In this document: piece after piece, positions 34,238-42,139 of the stretch
Numbering within the stretch: the stretch's first letter is position 1
Layout: every line of letters starts with the position of its first letter
Source of the DNA: Microbacterium memoriense
GTDB lineage: Bacteria; Actinomycetota; Actinomycetes; Actinomycetales; Microbacteriaceae
Length of the DNA: 64,000 nt
Direction: 5' to 3'
Assembly: GCF_025398275.1 (NCBI RefSeq)
Contig: NZ_JAODOR010000004.1
Coordinates: 186,001-250,000, forward strand
Position numbers and translations under genes: made by a program
Notes under the pieces: model-generated
Databases searched by the model: none
What the model was told of the DNA's origin: nothing
What the model saw: the letters and a program-made list of their open reading frames with translations, nothing else

Positions 34238-34982
34238 GCAAGACCTGATGGGAAAGCGCGCGATCGTGACCGGGGGTGCGAGCGGGATCGGGTTGGCGTG
34301 TGCGCGCGAGTTCGCTGCCCGTGGTGCGCACGTGGTCGTCGCAGACTTCAACGCCGATGCCGCCGCAGCGGCGGCCGCGGAGATCGGGGGCGAGTCCTGG
34401 GTGGTCGACCTCTCCGACACGGCGGCGCAAGAGGATCTGCAGCTCGACGTCGACATCCTGGTGAACAATGCCGGCATCCAGACCGTGGCTCCGATCCAGG
34501 AGTTCGATCCGGAGCGCTGGCGGTTCATGCATCGGCTGATGGTCGAGTCCCCGTTCCTCCTCATTCGAGCCGCGCTGCCGACGATGTACGAGCGCGGGTG
34601 GGGGCGGATCATCAACGTCTCAAGCGTGCACGGACTGCGTGCGAGCGCGTTCAAATCGGCGTACGTCGCCGCCAAACACGCGCTGGAAGGGCTGTCGAAG
34701 GTCACGGCGCTCGAAGGCGGACCACACGGCGTCACGAGCAACTGCATCAATCCGGCGTATGTCCGCACGCCGCTGGTCGAGAAGCAGATCGTCGACCAAG
34801 CGAAGGTCCACGGCATCGCCGAAAGCGACGTCGTCGAGAAGATCATGCTCACCGAGACCGTCATCAAGCGTCTCGTCGAAGCCGACGAAGTGGCCTCACT
34901 CGTGGGTTGGCTCGTCTCGGACCGCGCCGGCATGGTCACCGGGGCGAGCTACACGCTCGACGGCGGTTGGTCGGCCCGATGA
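34230..34982 (+). CDS. 3-hydroxybutyrate dehydrogenase (SDR family)
   Basis: Oxidises (R)-3-hydroxybutyrate to acetoacetate with NAD+. The 250-residue SDR has TGGASGIG (14-21), NNAG, and the catalytic Tyr145-x3-Lys149 (YVAAK). Features specific to 3-hydroxybutyrate dehydrogenases are present: HGLRASAFKSAYVAAKHALEGL, then NPAYVRTPLVEKQI. Related SDR dehydrogenases cannot be excluded, but the thiolase and CoA-transferase genes nearby agree. It overlaps the TetR gene by 8 bases and the hydrolase by 4. Confidence 0.88.
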   Translation: MTEQDLMGKRAIVTGGASGIGLACAREFAARGAHVVVADFNADAAAAAAAEIGGESWVVDLSDTAAQEDLQLDVDILVNNAGIQTVAPIQEFDPERWRFMHRLMVESPFLLIRAALPTMYERGWGRIINVSSVHGLRASAFKSAYVAAKHALEGLSKVTALEGGPHGVTSNCINPAYVRTPLVEKQIVDQAKVHGIAESDVVEKIMLTETVIKRLVEADEVASLVGWLVSDRAGMVTGASYTLDGGWSAR

Positions 34983-35878
34983 GCCCCCGCGTCCATCGCG
35001 TCGTATCGGTGCCGGTCCCCGGAGGCGAACTGGCGGTAGGCGTCTGGGATACCGAGGACCCGGACGCGCCGACGGTCGTCGCCGTCCACGGTGTCACCTC
35101 CTCCCACCTCGCCTGGGAGCTTCTCGCCGAGGCGCTTCCCGGCGTTCGGATCATCGCGCCGGACCTCCGCGGCCGCGGGCACAGCAACGCTCTGCAGGGG
35201 CCGGCCGGCATGCGCGCACATGCCGCCGACCTCGCCGCCGTGTTCGAGGACCTCGATCTTGCGCCCACGGTCGTCGTCGGCCACTCGATGGGCGGATTCG
35301 TCAGCGTCGTCTTCACGTACCTGCATCCCGAGCTCGTCACCCATCTCCTGCTCGTCGACGGTGGTCTCCCGCTCGCCGCTCCCACCGGACTCAGCCCGGA
35401 CGAGCTGGTGGCGGCCATTTTGGGGCCGACCGCGGCGCGGCTGTCGATGCGGTTCGCCGATACCGACGCCTACCTCGACTTCTGGCGCGGACACCCCGCG
35501 TTCGTGGGGGAGTGGACTCCCGCGCTGGAGCGCTACCTGGCATACGATCTCGTGCCCGACGGAGACACTCTTCGACCCGCCACGAGTTACGCGATGACAG
35601 TCGAAGACACGGTCGATCTCCACACGGGCACCACGATCCTCGATGCCGTCCGAGGCATCCATCGGCCGACGACGCTGATCACGGTGCCGCGCGGCCTGCA
35701 GAACGAGTCACCGGGCCTCTACCCCCGCGATCATCTCGCTGCGCTACTAGCGGAGCACCCGGAGATGCAGCATCAGCGGTGGGAGGAGTTCAACCACTAC
35801 ACCGTCGTGCTCGCGGAAGCCGGAGCCGTCGCACTCGCGGGCGTCATCGCCGGGCATCTCGCGGCGCCGGCGCACTGA
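34979..35878 (+). CDS. Alpha/beta hydrolase
   Basis: A 299-residue soluble hydrolase without a signal peptide. It has the oxyanion block VHGVTSSHLAW, the RIIAPDLRGRGHS strand, the nucleophile elbow GHSMGG with Ser103, and a late His in FNHYTVV. The family covers esterases, lactonases and C-C hydrolases. In this operon it could split an imported ester or hydroxy-acid oligomer before oxidation. It is the last gene of the importer operon and ends 4 bases from the convergent IclR gene. Confidence 0.85.
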   Translation: MSPRVHRVVSVPVPGGELAVGVWDTEDPDAPTVVAVHGVTSSHLAWELLAEALPGVRIIAPDLRGRGHSNALQGPAGMRAHAADLAAVFEDLDLAPTVVVGHSMGGFVSVVFTYLHPELVTHLLLVDGGLPLAAPTGLSPDELVAAILGPTAARLSMRFADTDAYLDFWRGHPAFVGEWTPALERYLAYDLVPDGDTLRPATSYAMTVEDTVDLHTGTTILDAVRGIHRPTTLITVPRGLQNESPGLYPRDHLAALLAEHPEMQHQRWEEFNHYTVVLAEAGAVALAGVIAGHLAAPAH

Positions 35879-35881
35879 TCG

Positions 35882-36676
35882 TCAGCGCGCGCTGGCAGCG
35901 ATGCGGGTGGAGAGTTCGTGCGCGTGCGCGAGCAGAGTCCGTCCGAGCTCGGCGATCCGCTCCGGACCGAACCGGAACTCCACCCCCGTGAGGCTGAGCG
36001 CCCACTGCGGGTGCCCGGAACGAGTGAACACCGCTGCTCCCAGCCCGTAGCTCCCCTCCACGATGAGGCCGGCGTTGACCGAGAAGCCCCGCGACTGGGT
36101 ATCGCGAAGCCGACCGCGCAAGCGAGACTCCGCATGGGCGGATCCCCACTCGGCTGTGAGGTCCGGGTGCCGTGCGAAGTACGCGTCCACATCGTGGGAG
36201 GGGAGGAATGCCAAGATCGCGAGACCCGCCGAGGCGACGCCGAGCGGGAAACGCACACCTTCCGACAGGACGAATGACCGGATGGGAAAGCTCCCGTCTT
36301 CGCGGAGGAGGCAGACCGTCTCGTCTCCGCGGCGCACCGACAGGAACGCACTCTCTTCCGTGCGCACGGCGAGCGAACGAACGATGTCACGGGCGATCGC
36401 GGTGATGTCGTACCGGGATGCCGCCACGGTTCCCATCAAATAGAGCTCGGGTCCCGGCATCCACCGCCCGGTGGATTCATCGTGGTCGACGAGGCCCTCG
36501 TGCCGGAGTGCGGTCATCAACCGGTGGGTCGTCGGGCGGGTGAGGTCTGCGCGCTGCGCGAGGTCCTGCGTGCCGACGCCGGCGTCGCCGGCGCTCGTCA
36601 CGAGTCGGAGGAGGGAGGCCGCCCGGGCGATCGACTGTGCGCCGGGGATGCTCTTCGCTGTGCGGATGTCCACCAT
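35882..36676 (-). CDS. IclR family transcriptional regulator
   Basis: A 264-residue regulator with the N-terminal winged helix (about 10-70: SIARAASLLRLV..., LTRPTTHRLMTALRHEGLV) and a C-terminal GAF-like effector domain. IclR proteins often control divergent catabolic operons; here it lies head-to-head with the CoA-transferase/thiolase genes. ATG 36676 is chosen because upstream sequence lacks coding character and a TATCGT box sits 4 bases before it; a GTG next to it is possible. Confidence 0.88.
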   Translation of the reverse strand: MVDIRTAKSIPGAQSIARAASLLRLVTSAGDAGVGTQDLAQRADLTRPTTHRLMTALRHEGLVDHDESTGRWMPGPELYLMGTVAASRYDITAIARDIVRSLAVRTEESAFLSVRRGDETVCLLREDGSFPIRSFVLSEGVRFPLGVASAGLAILAFLPSHDVDAYFARHPDLTAEWGSAHAESRLRGRLRDTQSRGFSVNAGLIVEGSYGLGAAVFTRSGHPQWALSLTGVEFRFGPERIAELGRTLLAHAHELSTRIAASAR

Positions 36677-36779
36677 ATGGACGATACGGGCGTGTGCATC
36701 CACATCGCAAGCGGTGACGTGCGCGTCCGGTCGGGCGCGCGGAGGATGGAAGGACGGATCAGGAACGAAGGAGTCCCAC

Positions 36780-37580
36780 GTGATCGACAAGACCTCGCCC
36801 TCGGCGGCTGCGGCCGTGGCAGACATCCCCGATGGCGCCTCGCTCGCTGTCGGGGGTTTCGGCCTCTCGGGCAATCCGATCGCTCTCATCACCGCGCTCC
36901 TGGAGCAGGGCACGCGTGATCTGTCGATCGTCTCGAACAATTGCGGGGTCGATGACTGGGGCCTCGGTGTGCTCTTGAACGCGAAGCGGATCCGCAAGAT
37001 GACCTCCTCCTACGTGGGGGAGAACAAGGAGTTCGAGCGTCAGTTCCTCTCCGGCGAGCTGGAACTCGAGCTGACGCCTCAGGGCACGCTCGCCGAAAAG
37101 ATGCGTGCCGGGGGCGCGGGTATCGCCGCCTTCTACACCCAGACCGGTGTCGGCACGCAAGTGGCGGAGGGCGGGCTGCCGCGCAAGTACGACGGGCAAG
37201 GCGGCATTGCGGTGGCATCCCCCGAAAAGGACGTGCGCCGATTCGCTCCCGGTGGGGTTCACAACGACTACGTGCTCGAGGAAGCGATCGTCACCGACTT
37301 CGCGCTCGTACACGCCGTCCGGGGGGACACGCACGGCAATCTCGTCTTCGCGAAGTCGGCGCGCAACTTCAATCCGCTCGCGGCGATGGCCGGGAAGATC
37401 TGCATCGCCCAGGTCGAAGAGCTGGTGGCACCGGGCGACCTCGATCCGGATCACATCCATCTCCCGGGGGTGTATGTCCACCGCATCGTCGAGGTCGGGC
37501 CCGACATCGAGAAGCGCATTGAACGACGCACCGTGACGGTCGCCGATGCTCTGTCCCACGACATCCCCGAAGGAGCCTGA
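36780..37580 (+). CDS. scoA: 3-oxoacid CoA-transferase subunit A
   Basis: The alpha subunit of a CoA-transferase that activates acetoacetate with succinyl-CoA (SCOT type). The 266-residue protein has the nucleotide-type glycine-rich loop VGGFGLSGNP (about 24-33), LSIVSNNCG, the TSYVGENKEFE block and EKMRAGGAGIAAFYTQTGVGT, all typical of ScoA. GTG 36780 has the Shine-Dalgarno GAAGGAG 5 bases before it. The next gene encodes the B subunit 3 bases after the stop. 3-Oxoadipate CoA-transferase is the alternative, judged less likely given the 3-hydroxybutyrate dehydrogenase. Confidence 0.92.
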   Translation: MIDKTSPSAAAAVADIPDGASLAVGGFGLSGNPIALITALLEQGTRDLSIVSNNCGVDDWGLGVLLNAKRIRKMTSSYVGENKEFERQFLSGELELELTPQGTLAEKMRAGGAGIAAFYTQTGVGTQVAEGGLPRKYDGQGGIAVASPEKDVRRFAPGGVHNDYVLEEAIVTDFALVHAVRGDTHGNLVFAKSARNFNPLAAMAGKICIAQVEELVAPGDLDPDHIHLPGVYVHRIVEVGPDIEKRIERRTVTVADALSHDIPEGA

Positions 37581-37583
37581 ACA

Positions 37584-38264
37584 ATGCCACTGTCCCGCAA
37601 CGAGATGGCCGCGCGCGCGGCCGCCGAGCTCACCGACGGGTCGTATGTCAATCTCGGCATCGGGCTTCCGACGCTCGTGCCGAATTACGTGCCCGCGGGT
37701 GTCACGGTCGTCCTGCAGTCCGAGAACGGCATTCTGGGCGTCGGGCCCTATCCGACGGAAGAGAACGTCGACCCTGACCTGATCAACGCCGGCAAGGAGA
37801 CCGTGACGGTCCTTGCCGGGTCGGCGTTCTTCGATTCCGCGCTGAGCTTCGGGATGATCCGCGGCGGCAAGATCGACGCGGCCATCCTGGGCGCGATGCA
37901 GGTGTCCCAGAGCGGCGACCTCGCGAACTGGATGATCCCGGGAAAAATGGTCAAGGGACCGGGTGGGGCCATGGATCTGGTCCACGGTGCCGCGAAGGTC
38001 ATCGTCCTGATGGAGCACGTCGCGAAGGACGGCTCTCCGAAGATCGTCGACGCGTGTTCGCTGCCGCTGACGGGCCGCGGTGTCGTCGATCGGATCATCA
38101 CCGACCTCGCCGTGATCGACGTCACGGCGAACGGCCTGGTCCTCGTCGAAACAGCTCCGGGGGTCACGGTGGCCGAGGTGGTCGCCGCGACGCAGCCCGC
38201 GCTGCACGTGCCCGAGCACCTCGCCCAGAAACACGATGCCACCGCACTCAAGGAGACAGCATGA
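37584..38264 (+). CDS. scoB: 3-oxoacid CoA-transferase subunit B
   Basis: The beta subunit, 226 residues, with the catalytic glutamate Glu47 in [12 protein letters not shown], the [13 protein letters not shown] block and the [19 protein letters not shown] segment. The enzyme forms a covalent glutamyl-CoA intermediate. It ends overlapping the thiolase start (ATGA), so the three genes form an operon converting acetoacetate to two acetyl-CoA. Confidence 0.93.
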   Translation: MPLSRNEMAARAAAELTDGSYVNLGIGLPTLVPNYVPAGVTVVLQSENGILGVGPYPTEENVDPDLINAGKETVTVLAGSAFFDSALSFGMIRGGKIDAAILGAMQVSQSGDLANWMIPGKMVKGPGGAMDLVHGAAKVIVLMEHVAKDGSPKIVDACSLPLTGRGVVDRIITDLAVIDVTANGLVLVETAPGVTVAEVVAATQPALHVPEHLAQKHDATALKETA

Positions 38265-39445
38265 GCACCCACGACATCGTCATCGTCGCGGCCGCCCGCA
38301 CCCCGCAGGGTCGCCTGAAAGGTCAGTTGTCCTCGTTCACCGCGCCCCAGCTCGGCGGCTTCGCGATCGCCGGTGCCCTCGCGCAGGGTGCCCTCCCGGC
38401 GCACGCGGTGGATGCCGTGATCATGGGCCAGGTCCTCCCCGCGGGGTCTGGGCAGAATCCCGCTCGGCAGGCCGCGATCGCCGCCGGTATCGGGTGGGAC
38501 GTGCCGGCATCCTCCGTCAACAAGGTGTGTCTGTCAGGGTTGACGGCCATCATCGACGCGGGGCGCATGATCGCGTCCGGCGACGCGACCGTCGTCGTCG
38601 CCGGAGGCATGGAGTCCATGTCGCGCGCACCGCACCTCCTGATGGGATCCCGCGAGGGGTGGGCGTACGGCTCGGTCGAGGTGTTGGACCACATGGCGCA
38701 CGACGGACTCACCGACGCCTACGACCGTGAAAGCATGGGCGCGTCGACCGAGCGGCTGAACCCGGGATATGACATCGACCGCACCCTTCAGGATGCCGTG
38801 GCTGCGCGATCGCATCAGCGTGCCGCGGCGGCCCGCGACGGAGGACTCTTCGATGCGGAGATCGTCGCCGTCGAGGTGCCGCAGCGGCGCGGCCCCGCGG
38901 TGATCGTGACGACCGATGAGGGGATCCGTCCGGAGTCGACCGTCGAGAGCCTCGCGGCCCTGCGTCCTGCCTTCGCGAAGGACGGCACGATCACGGCGGG
39001 CAACTCATCCCCGATCTCCGACGGTGCCGCGGCGGTCGTGGTGACCACGCGTGCCCACGCCGACGAGAACGGGTGGCCGGTGCTCGCACTCATCGGCGCC
39101 AACGGACAGGTCGCCGGCCCCGACAACTCGCTGCACGCTCAGCCCGCCCGGGCGATCGAGCGCGCGCTCGCGAAGCAGGGGATCGCCACCACGGATCTCG
39201 ATCTCGTCGAGATCAACGAAGCGTTCGGGGCCGTCGTGGCCGTGTCGCAGCGCGAGCTGGGGCTCTCGGACGATGTCGTGAACGTCCACGGCGGGGGCAT
39301 TGCGGTGGGGCACCCGATCGGTGCGTCGGGGTGTCGGCTCGTCGTCCACGCCGTCCACGAGCTCGTCCGTCGCGGCAGCGGCACGGCCGCGGTGGGTCTG
39401 TGCGGAGGCGGGGGCCAGGGAGAAGCGATTATCCTTACTCGTTGA
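38261..39445 (+). CDS. Acetyl-CoA C-acetyltransferase (thiolase)
   Basis: Cleaves acetoacetyl-CoA to two acetyl-CoA, or runs in reverse. The 394-residue protein has nucleophile Cys90 (NKVCLSG), the [12 protein letters not shown] block, [14 protein letters not shown] with the catalytic His, and CGGGGQGEA with the second Cys. Length and motifs suit acetoacetyl-CoA thiolases. It is last in the CoA-transferase operon; the tiny Cys-rich gene follows after 23 bases. Confidence 0.94.
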   Translation: MSTHDIVIVAAARTPQGRLKGQLSSFTAPQLGGFAIAGALAQGALPAHAVDAVIMGQVLPAGSGQNPARQAAIAAGIGWDVPASSVNKVCLSGLTAIIDAGRMIASGDATVVVAGGMESMSRAPHLLMGSREGWAYGSVEVLDHMAHDGLTDAYDRESMGASTERLNPGYDIDRTLQDAVAARSHQRAAAARDGGLFDAEIVAVEVPQRRGPAVIVTTDEGIRPESTVESLAALRPAFAKDGTITAGNSSPISDGAAAVVVTTRAHADENGWPVLALIGANGQVAGPDNSLHAQPARAIERALAKQGIATTDLDLVEINEAFGAVVAVSQRELGLSDDVVNVHGGGIAVGHPIGASGCRLVVHAVHELVRRGSGTAAVGLCGGGGQGEAIILTR

Positions 39446-39468
39446 CCGCTCGACCCGAGGAGGATCCC

Positions 39469-39588
39469 ATGTGTTCGCCGATCACCTGCACGACCTGTGG
39501 CAAGACGACGTGGACCGGATGCGGTCTCCACATCGAGAGTGCGCTCGAAGGCGTTCCGGCCGAGGGCCGGTGCACCTGCGCCCGCTGA
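39469..39588 (+). CDS. Tiny Cys-rich protein, probable zinc-binding
   Basis: A 39-residue protein starting MCSPITCTTCGKTTWTGCG and ending RCTCAR. Seven cysteines, including a CxxCGKTTWxGCG core and a late CTC, plus one His suggest a small zinc ribbon. Similar ~40-residue proteins are widespread and uncharacterised. A strong Shine-Dalgarno (GAGGAGG) lies 6 bases before the ATG, which argues it is translated. It may be read from the thiolase operon or have its own promoter. Function unknown. Confidence 0.7.
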   Translation: MCSPITCTTCGKTTWTGCGLHIESALEGVPAEGRCTCAR

Positions 39589-39596
39589 GGTGACGC

Positions 39597-39851
39597 TCAG
39601 GCGCCGAGACGGCGCTTGAGCAGCTTCTGCTCCTTGCCGGACACCGGCGAGTCGGGTGCGATCAGCTTGCCGCGGCCCGCGCGATAGGTGTCGACGATCG
39701 TCCCGATCGACAGCGCGAGTGTGATCCCCCAGCTGAGCCACGCCAGGCCTTGGCGCCAGGTGAACGGTGCATCACCGCGGATCCCGCGCAGCAGCGCCAT
39801 GCCGGTGGACAGAGCCGTGATGATCCCAGTGCCGAAGAGGTACTTGCGCAT
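39597..39851 (-). CDS. Small hypothetical membrane protein
   Basis: An 84-residue protein with two hydrophobic segments (about 3-22 and 34-54) separated by a short basic loop, and a hydrophilic, Lys/Arg-rich C-terminus. I see no family motif. The ATG at 39851 is the only start giving this compact form; the frame stays open far upstream, but that part is antisense to otsA. It faces the Cys-rich gene and is divergent from otsA. Confidence 0.65.
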   Translation of the reverse strand: MRKYLFGTGIITALSTGMALLRGIRGDAPFTWRQGLAWLSWGITLALSIGTIVDTYRAGRGKLIAPDSPVSGKEQKLLKRRLGA

Positions 39852-39893
39852 GGGGACAACGGTACCCGGGCTTCGTCGTCTGTGCGCCCTTGT

Positions 39894-39899
39894 TAGCCT
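39894..39899 (+). promoter_or_regulatory. -10 box (TAGCCT) of otsA
   Basis: TAGCCT lies 42 bases before GTG 39942, giving a leader of about 35 bases that contains two direct repeats and a Shine-Dalgarno (GAAGGAG). Confidence 0.5.
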
Positions 39900-39904
39900 G
39901 GGGT

Positions 39905-39932
39905 CAGGTCTGCCGATACACAGGTCTGCCGA
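39905..39932 (+). repeat. Direct repeat of 12 bases in the otsA leader
   Basis: CAGGTCTGCCGA occurs at 39905-39916 and 39921-39932 (16-base period). The repeats cover most of the predicted 5' leader between the -10 box and the Shine-Dalgarno. Confidence 0.7.
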
Positions 39933-39941
39933 AGGAGCCCC

Positions 39942-41366
39942 GTGAGCGCCACTCTCGCCGCCGATTTCGTGGTGGTGTCCAATCGACTTCCGGTCGACCG
40001 TTCCGACGATGAGAACGAGCCGTGGCGGCGGTCGCCGGGCGGTCTGGTCGCCGCTCTCGAGCCCGTCATCCAGGCGTCCGGGGGCGCGTGGGTGGGGTGG
40101 CCGGGCCAGCCGGACATCGAGATCGACCCGTTCGATTTCGACGGCATGTCGCTCGTTCCGGTCGCGCTGACGGCAGACGACGTCGAGTTGTACTACGAGG
40201 GTTTCTCGAACGACACGATCTGGCCGCTCTACCACGATGTGATCTCGCCGCCGGCCTACCACCGCGTGTGGTGGGACTCCTACGTCCGCGTCAATCGTGC
40301 CTTCGCGGAGGCGGCGGCATCCGTCGCGGCCCCGGAGGCGACGGTGTGGGTTCACGACTATCAGTTGCAGTTGGTGCCGCGCATGCTGCGGGAGCTCCGT
40401 CCCGATCTCGTGATCGGCTACTTCCACCACATTCCTTTCCCGGCCTACGGCATCTACGCTCAGTTGCCGTGGCGTCGTCAGGTTCTCGAAGGACTGCTCG
40501 GTGCCGACGTCATCGGGTTCCAGCGGGTACAGGATGCCGGCAACTTCGCGCGCGCCGTTCGCCGGCAGCTCGGATTCGAGACGAAGGCGGGATCCATTCG
40601 CGTCCCCGTCGGCGGAGGGCGCGATCGCGTCGCGATCTCGAAGGCCTATCCGATCTCGATCGATGTCGCGACATACGACGAGCTGGCGCGACGACCTGAC
40701 GTGCAGGCGCGGGTGCAGGAGATCCGGGAGAGCCTCGGTTCCCCCGACACGATCCTGTTCGGTGTCGATCGGCTCGACTACACGAAGGGCATCACGCACC
40801 GGCTGAAGGCCTACGGCGAGTTGCTCGTCGAGCATCGACTCGAGGTCGAGGACGTCACGCTCGTGCAGGTCGCGAGCCCGAGCCGTGAACGCGTCGTGGC
40901 GTACATGCAGTTGCGGGACGAGATCGAGTTGACGGTCGGGCGCATCAACGGTGACCACGACACGGTCGGCCACACCGCGATCCGCTATCTTCACCACTCC
41001 TACCCGCGGGAGGAGATGGTCGCGCTCTACCTCGCCGCCGACGTCATGCTCGTGACCGCTCTGCGCGACGGCATGAACCTCGTCGCGAAGGAGTACATCG
41101 CCAGTCGGGTCGACAACCGCGGCGTGCTGGTGCTGAGCGAGTTCACCGGCGCCGCAGACGAACTCACGCAGGCTGTCAAAGTCAATCCGCACGACATCGA
41201 GGGTCTGAAAGATGCCATCGTGCAGGCGATCCAGATGCCGCCGGCGGAGCAGTCTCGCCGGATGCGGGCACTGCGGCGTCGGGTGCGCGACCACGATGTG
41301 TCCGATTGGTCGCGCGGATTCCTCACCGATCTCGACCGTGCACGCGCGCGGGGGCATCGCTCGTGA
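39942..41366 (+). CDS. otsA: Trehalose-6-phosphate synthase
   Basis: Transfers glucose from UDP- or GDP-glucose to glucose-6-phosphate; a GT20 enzyme of 474 residues. Motifs: VVSNRLPVD (6-14), SPGGLVAAL, WVHDYQLQLVP, GYFHHIPFP, the GVDRLDYTKGITHRL basic loop and LRDGMNLVAKEY. Product trehalose protects against drying, heat and osmotic stress. GTG 39942 has GAAGGAG upstream. The stop overlaps otsB. Confidence 0.95.
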   Translation: MSATLAADFVVVSNRLPVDRSDDENEPWRRSPGGLVAALEPVIQASGGAWVGWPGQPDIEIDPFDFDGMSLVPVALTADDVELYYEGFSNDTIWPLYHDVISPPAYHRVWWDSYVRVNRAFAEAAASVAAPEATVWVHDYQLQLVPRMLRELRPDLVIGYFHHIPFPAYGIYAQLPWRRQVLEGLLGADVIGFQRVQDAGNFARAVRRQLGFETKAGSIRVPVGGGRDRVAISKAYPISIDVATYDELARRPDVQARVQEIRESLGSPDTILFGVDRLDYTKGITHRLKAYGELLVEHRLEVEDVTLVQVASPSRERVVAYMQLRDEIELTVGRINGDHDTVGHTAIRYLHHSYPREEMVALYLAADVMLVTALRDGMNLVAKEYIASRVDNRGVLVLSEFTGAADELTQAVKVNPHDIEGLKDAIVQAIQMPPAEQSRRMRALRRRVRDHDVSDWSRGFLTDLDRARARGHRS

Positions 41367-42130
41367 CACCGCGTGAGGCGGTGCGGACGCTGGCTGCGAC
41401 CGAGCGGCTTCTCGTGGCGCTGGACTTCGACGGAACCCTCGCTCCGCTGCAGGACGACCCCATGGCCTCGCGGATGACACCGGACGCCGCAGCCGCGGTC
41501 GCGGCGCTGGTCGCCGCGCCGAAGACGACCGTCGCGTTCGTGTCGGGACGCGCCCTCCGGGACCTGCGTGTCATCGCCGAGCACGATGACGACTCGTCGA
41601 TCCTCTTGGCGGGCTCTCACGGCGCCGAGCAGTGGCCGGCGGATGCCGAGATCACATCCGACGGTGCCGCCGAGGCAGTGCGGGACGAGCTGACCGCGCG
41701 TGCCGCAGCGGCGGTCTCGGGCTACGAGGGAGCCTGGATCGAGCACAAGGCGTTCGGATTCGCGCTGCACACGCGGCGTGCGGCACCCGCCGCCGCACGG
41801 GAAGCGGCCCGCGCGGTCGATGCGATCGTCGCGGCGACAGCGCCGGAATGGCGTCGCCGCACCGGCCACGACGTCCTCGAGTTCTCGTTCCGCGAGGAGG
41901 GCAAGGATGCCGCTGTCGCGCACCTTCGGCGCCTCACGGAGGCCACGGCCGTGTTGTTCGCCGGTGACGACGTCACGGATGAAGATGCATTGCGCTCTCT
42001 CGGCCCGGCCGATGTCGGCGTCCGAGTCGGACCGGGGGAGACCGCGGCGGCCGTGCGTGTGCGTGACATCACAGAACTCGCCGAGATGCTTGTACGCCTG
42101 GCGCGCGAGCGCACCCTCGCCCGGCAATAG
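41363..42130 (+). CDS. otsB: Trehalose-6-phosphate phosphatase
   Basis: Dephosphorylates trehalose-6-phosphate; a HAD phosphatase of 255 residues. The nucleophile motif is LDFDGTLAP (about 20-28), with FVSGR and the GDDVTDEDAL metal motif near 205. GTG 41363 overlaps otsA by 4 bases. Its TAG stop (42128-42130) forms the first half of the ilvD promoter's -10 box. Confidence 0.94.
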   Translation: MTPREAVRTLAATERLLVALDFDGTLAPLQDDPMASRMTPDAAAAVAALVAAPKTTVAFVSGRALRDLRVIAEHDDDSSILLAGSHGAEQWPADAEITSDGAAEAVRDELTARAAAAVSGYEGAWIEHKAFGFALHTRRAAPAAAREAARAVDAIVAATAPEWRRRTGHDVLEFSFREEGKDAAVAHLRRLTEATAVLFAGDDVTDEDALRSLGPADVGVRVGPGETAAAVRVRDITELAEMLVRLARERTLARQ

Positions 42131-42133
42131 ACT
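42128..42133 (+). promoter_or_regulatory. -10 box (TAGACT) of ilvD, overlapping the otsB stop codon
   Basis: TAGACT starts with the otsB TAG stop and ends 6 bases before ATG 42140. Leaderless spacing; no Shine-Dalgarno. Confidence 0.6.
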
Positions 42134-42139
42134 TCAAGA

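Noticed and set aside
36780..39445. Assignment of the CoA-transferase and thiolase as 3-oxoadipate (PcaIJ/PcaF) enzymes
   Set aside because: Linked IclR and hydrolase genes suggest pca genes, but no ring-cleavage or muconate genes are present, and a 3-hydroxybutyrate dehydrogenase and ScoA/ScoB-type motifs point to acetoacetate.
39852..41480. Long minus-strand frame continuing upstream of the small membrane protein
   Set aside because: It runs antisense through otsA and into otsB and has no domain; only the last 84 residues (39597-39851) look like a protein.
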